Below, piece after piece: positions 57,816 through 64,000 of a stretch of 64,000 nt of DNA. This stretch comes from Ceratothoa steindachneri (lineage: Eukaryota > Arthropoda > Malacostraca > Isopoda > Cymothoidae), in the NCBI GenBank assembly GCA_963969495.1, contig OZ018329.1, forward strand, positions 73,794,912 through 73,858,911, read 5' to 3'. Both the position numbers and the translations under genes were made by a program. Every line of letters starts with the position of its first letter. The first letter of the stretch is position 1. The notes under the pieces are model-generated. The model did no database searches. It had not been told where the DNA came from and saw only the letters and a program-made list of their open reading frames with translations.

Positions 57816-58729
57816 CGAGGGGTGGTCAATAAGTTTTACAATTCGGATATAAGAAAACGAGATATGAGGAAAAGTGTTTTATTATTTTTCAATATAACTA
57901 CCATCAACTTCAATGTTTCTTGCGCTACTTGTCCCTGAGGCTTCGAATTCCCGACTGCTGTTCAATCCACTCCTGGACGGCGAGCTGGACATCTTCATCG
58001 TCCCCAAACCGGCGTCCACGCAGTGCAGCCTTGAGCTGGCGGAATAAAAAGTAGTCGCTAGGGGCCAGATCTGGACTGTAGGGGGGATGGTTGAGCTCCT
58101 CGAATCCGCACTCGCGCAGGGCAGCTTGTACAACTCTGGCCTTGTGGACTTTGACGACGTTGAAGTCGATCATGGGGCGTGAGGTTTCTAGGGACCCAAA
58201 GAGCAGAGACCTTGGTCATGGCCAAATTGTCGTGGATGATGCTGATAACACTTCCATGTGATATTCCAAGTTCTCGCTCGATTTCTGCAACCTTCACCCG
58301 TTGATTTTAGAGGATCATCCTCTCCACACGGTCCATATTGTCCTCGTTGGCTACGTCTGACGAGCGTCCTAGACAGGGGTCATCTTCAAGGGACTCACGA
58401 CCATGGCGGAACTCCCTATCCAGCGAGCAATGGTTGCATAGGAAGGGGCGGTGTCGGTGTACACTGCAACCATGCGTTCATGGATCTCCTTTGCATTCTT
58501 GCCTTCCTTGGTCAAAAATTTTATCACTGCGCGGTACTCAACCTTCTCCATTGTTGAAAAATTTGTGACTGACGATCTGCGGTCAGCTACTGCTTCTTAA
58601 ATAGACGAGATAGGAGCGTGCGTCTGCAGGTCCTGACTTGTTATAACTTATCCTAACACCCCCACAAACAGCCATCCCCCTTCCTCTGATTTGCTCTACC
58701 GATTCGTAAAACTTATTGACCGCCCCTCG
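57816..58729 (-). mobile_element. Mariner element 2, 914-bp internal-deletion derivative
   Basis: The ends read CGAGGGGTGGTCAATAAGTT and ACTTATTGACCGCCCCTCG, the same TIRs as mariner 1. TA follows on the right; the left flank is TT, perhaps a mutated TA. It lacks about 350 bp around the first catalytic Asp relative to mariner 1. It lies in the intron just after POLA1 exon 11. Confidence 0.92.
57880..58551 (-). pseudogene. Mariner 2 transposase, internally deleted
   Basis: Starts MEKVEYRAVIKFLTKEGKNA at 58551. The next piece reads AEIERELGISHGSVISIIHD up to RLQRRQS, then jumps to VHKARVVQAALRECGFEELN with HPPYSPDLAPSDYFLFRQLK and VDGSYIEK at the end. The segment with TGDET and the WD..SEGV block is gone, so only the last catalytic Asp region remains. 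Confidence 0.9.
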
Positions 58730-58904
58730 TAAGTGGGGTCGCGCCTTCTATGAGATTGTCCTGAAGGATCAGGTAAACTTTATGCCCTATTAAGCATAAG
58801 GTAACCTGTTATTTTTCCCACGTTAAATTTGCCCTTGATACCGATAGGGTGCTAATGTTCTGACATATCCATTTAGGGTTCATCCCTAGGCATAAACACC
58901 CCTC

Positions 58905-59150
58905 CAAGCTTCTTTTTTTTTTTTTACCTATGATCTCATCTGGCGGCTGCCATTAAGAGCACAGCCGCCGATGGACAACTTTCATCCACTTCCTCCTCCC
59001 GTCACTCCCGATGGCAGAGCACGTTTTCTTCTTTCCTTTTTGCTTTGTTTTCTTGTTATTTTTTCTAACCTCTGTCTTTTTTCATCGTTATTTGTTATTT
59101 GTTTTTTAATATAGCCTAGGGCCGTAGGCAGTCACCAGATGGGCTTCCCC
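58905..59150. mobile_element. Two LINE family A 3' ends facing each other
   Basis: At 58912-58980 a T-run is followed by GATCTCATCTGGCGGCTG and CAGCCGCC, the inverse of the family 3' end. At 59100-59145 GCCTAGGGCCGTAGGC and GTCACCAGATGGGCTT form a forward 3' end without an A-tail. Between them is 3' UTR-like sequence. Confidence 0.6.
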
Positions 59151-59154
59151 CCCC

Positions 59155-59590
59155 AAAAAGAAATCCCCTTTCATCAGCCCAATTCTCTCTCAAACAGTCA
59201 TTCGCATAATCATACACTCTTGTATTTTCTTATAATATTTATTCACTAAAATTCTCCTTATGTACCAATACCAGCCCAGAAGCGTCACCATCTCATTTAC
59301 CTTCTTCTTCATAACATAAATAAGCCTTTACTCAGTCATTCTCATTCTATCTGCACTGCTCTTATTCATTCTCCTTCCATACACCAACGTTTGTACCAGC
59401 GTACTCTCATGCAGCTTCCCGGCTACACATTGCACACGCAAACCTTTCCCATTATTAATGCTAAACGCACCCAAGAAACTTCACCACCATTTAAAAAATT
59501 GGGGTTGCTATCTGCTTCATCTACACCACTATCATTTGCAATGGATCCTAAATATTTCAAACTTCCTTCTTGTTCAATGTTAACCCCACA
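59155..59590 (-). pseudogene. RTE-like LINE fragment, post-palm part
   Basis: The minus strand reads KFCGVNIEQEGSLKYLGSIA then NDSGVDEADSN and a decayed stretch with VRWYKRWCMEGE and RAVQIE. SLKYLGS is a common post-palm motif in RTE-type and related LINEs. Many stops are present. Confidence 0.6.
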
Positions 59591-59603
59591 GAATTTAATA
59601 CAA

Positions 59604-60560
59604 GGTGTGTCAGAAAAGAAACAGGACTGTGGTCACAAAAATTTATTTCAAATCCTAAACTAAAAGTTTTCCTGTTCAAAATAATCCCCCTTGAGTCTAA
59701 CGCACTTCCCCATCCTTCTCCGCCACGCCTCAATGCACTTCTGGAAGGATTCTCTGCCGCTCCGTCATCACGGCCCTCTTAATGACTTCCAAGTCCGAAA
59801 AACGTGTCCCCTTGATGAGCTTGGGGAAAGGGAAAAAATCACACGGGGTGAGGTCAGGTGAATAGGGAAGTTGCTCCACTACATGATATTTTTTTCAGTC
59901 AGGGCGTTGTGAGCCGGCGCATTGTCGCGATGAAGCAGCCATGAGTTGTTTTGCCACAACTCACACCGAACGAAGCAAACGCTGCAGAATCTCTGTAGGC
60001 ATGCTGGTAGTTGATCGTCTGGCCCGGTTGCTAGAGCTCAAATGTGGACGATGCCACTCACATCGAAAAATGTGAGCAACATAAGTCTGACTTTGGACTT
60101 CGACTGTATTGGTTTCTTCGGCCTCGGCGACTGAGGGCTCTGGCGTTTGATCTCCGAGTCGTACTCGAAAATCCATGATTCATCACCGGTGATGACTCCC
60201 CAGCAAATCTGGCTTGGTTTCAAGATACTCGAGGATGTCCTGCCGCACCTGTTTGCGCCCTTCCTTCCGGTCATCGTTCACTACCTTCTGTACCATCTGT
60301 GCCCAACTCTGGTGATAATCTTCCAGACGCTGTCGTGGTTCATGCCCAGCTCAGTTGCAAACGGTCGAACAGTCAGCCGACAATCGCCACGCACCATCTG
60401 CCTCACACGTTCAACTTTGGCCTCAGTACTACTCGTTGAAGGCCTTCCACTCCTGGGGTTGTCTTCCCCGTCCTCGAAAATCCATGAACGTGATATTGTA
60501 TAATCTCCGTACACTTGCTGTAGCATGTTGAGGTATTCTGGCGGTTTTTCCTAAGCAGAA
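59604..60560 (-). mobile_element. Mariner-like element 3, different subfamily, decayed
   Basis: On the minus strand: MLQQVYGDYTISRSWIFEDG, EDNPRSGRPSTSSTEAKVER, MNHDSVWKIIT, then VITGDESWIFEYDSEIKRQS, SKVRLMLLTFFDVSGIVHI, REILQRLRRSV-like words and HRDNAPAH. The TGDESW and DNAPAH Asp residues of the DD34D triad are kept. The last region (FPKLIKGTRFSDLEVIK) is in other frames. A possible end, GGTGTGTCAGAAAAGAAAC, lies at 59604. The other end is not found. Confidence 0.82.
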
Positions 60561-60689
60561 CAGAAATTTGGGGTTAGTTCGTTGCTCGGTCCTATTGCTT
60601 GACGGCCTGAAATTAAGCAGCTGTTTACCAAAGCGTGTTTAAAAACATCCGATGGCTGCAGATAAATGAAAATGCAGTTATATACTCCC

Positions 60690-62552
60690 CTAAAAAGTAC
60701 CCTGCGCTGCTACTTAAGTAAAAGTATTGTTACCCTAATCAATTTTTACTCAAAGTACAATTACCCAAACTTAAATGTACTTAAGTAAAAGTATCTTATT
60801 AATGAAGTACAGAAGTAGTTACAGTAAAATGTAACGGCAAATAGTCAAGTACCCATCACTTCAGACACTATAATGCACAGTAATAAACCCTTTAATACCC
60901 GCTGTACTGACCCTTATATAATGGTATTCAGTTAAACTAGACTAACAATCAAGCTGTAAATATCCCTCTATTGATCAGAAAGTCTAGTTTATATGAAAAG
61001 TAAAATTAACTCTACAAAATTATCCAGTTTAACAGAATTCCCTGGTTAACTAAACTAATTATTAGGTAAAAAATATACAAAGGAATTAATTACCGCCAAT
61101 TTTTTATTCAGCTTCACGAGCAACAGATTTTCAAAGTTCTGGCTATCTAACTGCGACCGTTTGGGGTCAAAAATTAGTTCTACATAGCTAAACAGGCGCT
61201 CACAAGCAGCAGATGTAGGTAATGGTGTATTTAACTTAAGTGAAATAGCCCTCAATTAAGGAAAGCACCTCAGGATTCCTATATCACTTCCGGGGCATGA
61301 CAAGTACCTTTCAATTTCGTGTGTTACTGTAACTCATGGCTGTGATTTTGTTTTCATTGAAGAAGTCTTCATCATCTGAGCTACTCTACCGGCATCAAAC
61401 ACCTCTTCAGTGACACTAGATTTCTTCTCTTCTCCAGACACAGGTTGATGTATCCCAAACCTGAAATGGTAGAAAATAAATTAAGAACCCAAACAACATT
61501 ATGAATATAAATTGTTTACTTATAGAAAGGTTTCAACCAATCAAGGCTTGTTGCATTATGACAGAAACCTGAAACAAACTGTGATTAGTTCGCAAAATAA
61601 TTGTGTGTTTGAGTTCCTTTTCCTCTTCAATCTTATTACTTAAAATCTTAATTTAACCTAGAATGATACCTTTACTGATGATATTGCCATCGTCTGTCCA
61701 TATGTTGTTAAATTTTGGCAATAAAATAGCAGCAGCAATAAGTTAATAAGTTCAGGATCCTCCAGCATCTCAGCAAACCGATGTCTTATGTTGATAGAAT
61801 GCCGGTGATGAGAAAGGCTCAGGTCAGCAGAAGTCTTGATCTTCTTCAGCTTAGTCAACAACTGGTACAGAGTTCGAAGAAGCTTTCCCATATGTGTACT
61901 CTTCTCATATTGAAGGATGTCCATTAATTTGACTACTGGCTTCAAGGCCGTGTAGTATTCCTTCAAGGAAATGACCATATCAGTAAAAACACATATTTAT
62001 GATTATACAATATTAAAGTTCTTGAAGTTTTACTAATAATACAGTAAATCAAACATATCACACCCGTCAAGGTTGTTTAAGGCTAAAACCTGTAAATGAT
62101 GAGTGAAGAACATATTGATACTAAGTATAGTACATAATGTACTGATGAACAGATAGTACAATGATTCAAGGTCAAAATGACTTTGAATGCAGCACACATA
62201 TTCTTCATGACATCTTCACCTTCTTGGATGAATAAGTTATATCTTGCATTGTTCCTCTACAGTCTCCACAGCAACCGATGAACGCCCAACTCTGTTCCAA
62301 AAAGCATGGCATTTCGCAAATGTTGTGAAACACACTCTTGTAGGGCTCACTAGATTCCATTTTTCCTATATCACCATCTACAGTGCCCACAAGATTAAGG
62401 AGATGGCAGACACAGCGTTGATGTTTTGGTAGCCTTTACTCATAACTTTCATCTTCATTAGAAGACAAAATGCTTGTTGTGTCCTGGGGGATTATTTCAA
62501 GACCATCACTTTCATCTTCTTTAGATTGTTCATGTACATCCTCTTCTGACTG
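60690..62552 (-). mobile_element. hAT remnant with subterminal repeats, cut by LINE copy A5
   Basis: Near 60705-60810 the word ACTTAAGTAAAAGTA occurs twice, resembling the repetitive subterminal region of some hAT elements. Coding remnants follow on the minus strand up to 62470. LINE copy A5 begins at 62553. No TIR or 8-bp duplication is visible, partly because the other side is outside the window. Confidence 0.7.
61055..62470 (-). pseudogene. hAT transposase remnant
   Basis: From right to left: KHQRCVCHLLNLVGTVDGD and SPTYKSVFHN-like words (62430-62290), then LKEYYTALKPVVKLMDILQY with EDPELINLL (61978-61658), then the C-terminal dimerisation domain LNTPLPTSAACERLFSYVEL with LDSQNFENLLLVKLNKKL (61255-61055). 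This is the usual hAT order. Frames are interrupted by stops and gaps. Confidence 0.78.
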
Positions 62553-62564
62553 CCCCGTAAGGGG
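62553..62564 (+). promoter_or_regulatory. 5'-terminal hairpin of LINE family A (copy A5)
   Basis: CCCC-GTAA-GGGG is the very first sequence of the element, a 4-bp stem with a GNRA-class loop. Copy A3 has the same at 20471-20482. A role in RNA folding or in completing retrotransposition is inferred only. Confidence 0.55.
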
Positions 62565-63082
62565 CGCGGCGATTTGCCATCCTGGCCGCCGTGCTGACGG
62601 GATCCAGCGCCCCGTCCGGCCCCAGCTTAGCCTCTCTTCCTTCCTTCAGATAGCCTGTATTCCTATCCTACCTCGTCGCTTTTCATACAACCTCTCCCAC
62701 AACTTTCTCTGGTCAGCCTCTAATTTCACAGGGTAGAAGCTGACCTTCTTCTCAGCTAATCGTCCCAGATCGGGGCTGAGGGGGGAGGGGACAATGTCCC
62801 CTAACCCCTGAGCTCCGGTCTGGGGTGGTTGGCTTTTAACAACCTGCTTCATCCCCACCCATACCTTCCTTACATCCCTTTTCCTCTCGTCTTCAAAATC
62901 TATCCGTTTTACGCCGTGTTCAAGGTGGAGCCGCCATGCCGAAGGACTGCCAGGCCACCAGGCGGGAGGGGTGGTCCCAAATGGCGGCGCCTGGCTCTGC
63001 CGGGCCTGTAAGCACCTCTTGCAGTGCGGGCTACTGCAAGAGGTGGTGAGCGATTGCGTCCCGTAAAACAAAGAGGGTCACC

Positions 63083-64000
63083 ATGCCCAATGATGAAACA
63101 AAAAAACATCTCCCCTTAATTCCCCCTATAACAACAACGGAGCCGCCCTCGTGCAGCTCCACAGAAAAGATGGAGGTCCCCCCCCCTGTGCTTGCGCAGG
63201 GGACCCTCCATACCTCTTTAACCGGAGAGGAGGCTTACTCCTCTCCTACGCCTACGGGTGTAGGGGACTCCCCCTCACCCCCTTCTCTGGAGGTGCTTTC
63301 GGGCACCTCCCTATCTCCAGCGGCAGTCCCTCCTATGCTTTCTAAGGGGACTGCCAAGAAAGCCAGCAGGCAGCCCATTGCCGACCGCCCCTCGTACAAG
63401 CGGCTCGGTAGGGCAAACCCCCTTAGGGGGGAGAGGGAAGCCAGGCCCCTTCGGTCGCTTCCCTCAAAAGACCTGCTGGCAAAAATATTAAACCTTGCCG
63501 GGGTCAAGGCCTGTGCCTCCCCACTAAAGACTTATGACGCTGCCAAGGGGACCTGCGATGTCCTGGGAGGGGATGGCCAACTGGAGGCCCCTCCTGTGAT
63601 AGACATGGTCCTTGAGGAAAACCAGCCTCAGACGGTAGGGCCTTCCATGGGGGGGAATCCGGGCTTGGCGCCAAGCACCGAACCCGAATCCGCCCCTATG
63701 CAAGGTCCTCATCAAACGGCTGTGGATTCTCAGGCAGGACAAGGAGGGGAGGGATCTCCTCCGGATGAATCCCCTGCGCCCACCGGGACCTTGTCCATTT
63801 CAGAGAAGGACCTGGCTGAGGCCGGTCCATCTGGCCTGGGGGCTTCTACCGGCGGGGGTGAAAAGCGGGTTCATTCCCCGCCCTCCTCTCCTAAAAAGAA
63901 GAAAAAGACAAGAAAGACGAAAAAGACTCGGGGCTCCTCTCCATCCGCGGGGGCTGCGGGGACGGATGGGTCTGCTGCCACTTTGGTAGGCGACCAAGCC
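63083..64000 (+). CDS. LINE family A ORF1 (gag-like), open, partial at window edge
   Basis: The ATG at 63083-63085 lies in a good context (CACCATGC). The frame MPNDETKKHLPLIPPITTTE runs 306 codons to the last base with no stop. It covers the Pro/Ser-rich half, LPSKDLLAKILNLAGVKACA, ISEKDLAEAGPSGLGAS and a long Lys/Arg block (SSPKKKKKTRKTKKTRGSS). The gag core and CCHC knuckles would follow beyond the window. The other copies have frameshifts in this N-terminal part, so this one shows the true start of ORF1. Confidence 0.85.
   Translation, partial: MPNDETKKHLPLIPPITTTEPPSCSSTEKMEVPPPVLAQGTLHTSLTGEEAYSSPTPTGVGDSPSPPSLEVLSGTSLSPAAVPPMLSKGTAKKASRQPIADRPSYKRLGRANPLRGEREARPLRSLPSKDLLAKILNLAGVKACASPLKTYDAAKGTCDVLGGDGQLEAPPVIDMVLEENQPQTVGPSMGGNPGLAPSTEPESAPMQGPHQTAVDSQAGQGGEGSPPDESPAPTGTLSISEKDLAEAGPSGLGASTGGGEKRVHSPPSSPKKKKKTRKTKKTRGSSPSAGAAGTDGSAATLVGDQA

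Larger units (their letters stand above)
62553..64000 (+). mobile_element. LINE family A copy A5, 5' part, continues past window
   Basis: Starts CCCCGTAAGGGGCGCGG exactly like copy A3, so the 5' end is complete. The 5' UTR is about 530 bp. ORF1 begins at 63083 and is open to the window edge. It is inserted in a hAT remnant. Its 3' end and target duplication are outside the window. Confidence 0.93.

Noticed and set aside
57770..64000. Further POLA1 exons with the C-terminal zinc modules
   Set aside because: I looked for the Cys-rich pairs and the QLC-type end of polymerase alpha on the + strand and found none; the stretch is all transposons.
1..64000. tRNA, rRNA or snRNA genes
   Set aside because: No A/B box pair with a cloverleaf, and no conserved rRNA or snRNA stretch, was recognised on either strand.

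Overview
The window is animal genomic DNA, most likely from an arthropod and plausibly a crustacean. Single short exons with consensus GT/AG splice sites sit in introns of up to 18 kb that are filled with transposable elements. The arthropod call is an inference from the transposon mix (mariner, Tc1, hAT, RNase H-bearing LINEs) and from the host protein; no species marker is visible. I see no rRNA, tRNA or CRISPR.

The only host gene is the central and C-terminal part of the DNA polymerase alpha catalytic subunit (POLA1), on the + strand from 2968 to 57769. Eleven exons read continuously (1669 coding bases, 556 codons) with matching splice phases. They carry the family B motif A ([10 protein letters not shown]), motif B (KLTANSMYG) and motif C (YGDTDS). 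The N-terminal part lies upstream of the window. The C-terminal zinc-binding exons must lie downstream.

Everything else is mobile DNA. LINE family A dominates. It has a gag-like ORF1 with CCHC knuckles and an ORF2 with APE endonuclease, reverse transcriptase, RNase H and a C-terminal CCHC. Copies lie at 1-2469 (decayed), 20471-27242 (full length, 13-bp target duplication), 32359-38198 (nearly full length), three tandem 5'-truncated units at 38199-43530, and 62553-64000 (5' part, open ORF1), plus many relics. Other elements are a 1260-bp mariner (14852-16111), a deleted relative (57816-58729), a third mariner on the minus strand (about 59604-60560), a Tc1 element (18531-19775), a complete hAT-Charlie element (43921-47048), a second hAT remnant (about 60690-62552), fragments of CR1-like, RTE-like and one further LINE family, and two foldback elements.

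The most unusual structures are: (1) the head-to-tail LINE array at 32359-43530, flanked by one 12-bp target duplication and containing chimeric units; (2) a 527-bp block at 51615-52141 built of two interlocked inverted repeats in the order X Y X' Y'; (3) an arthropod repeat gene of unknown function on the minus strand (about 17890-20424), split by the Tc1 insertion; and (4) conserved, covarying hairpins at the LINE 3' end together with a GNRA-capped hairpin at its 5' end.
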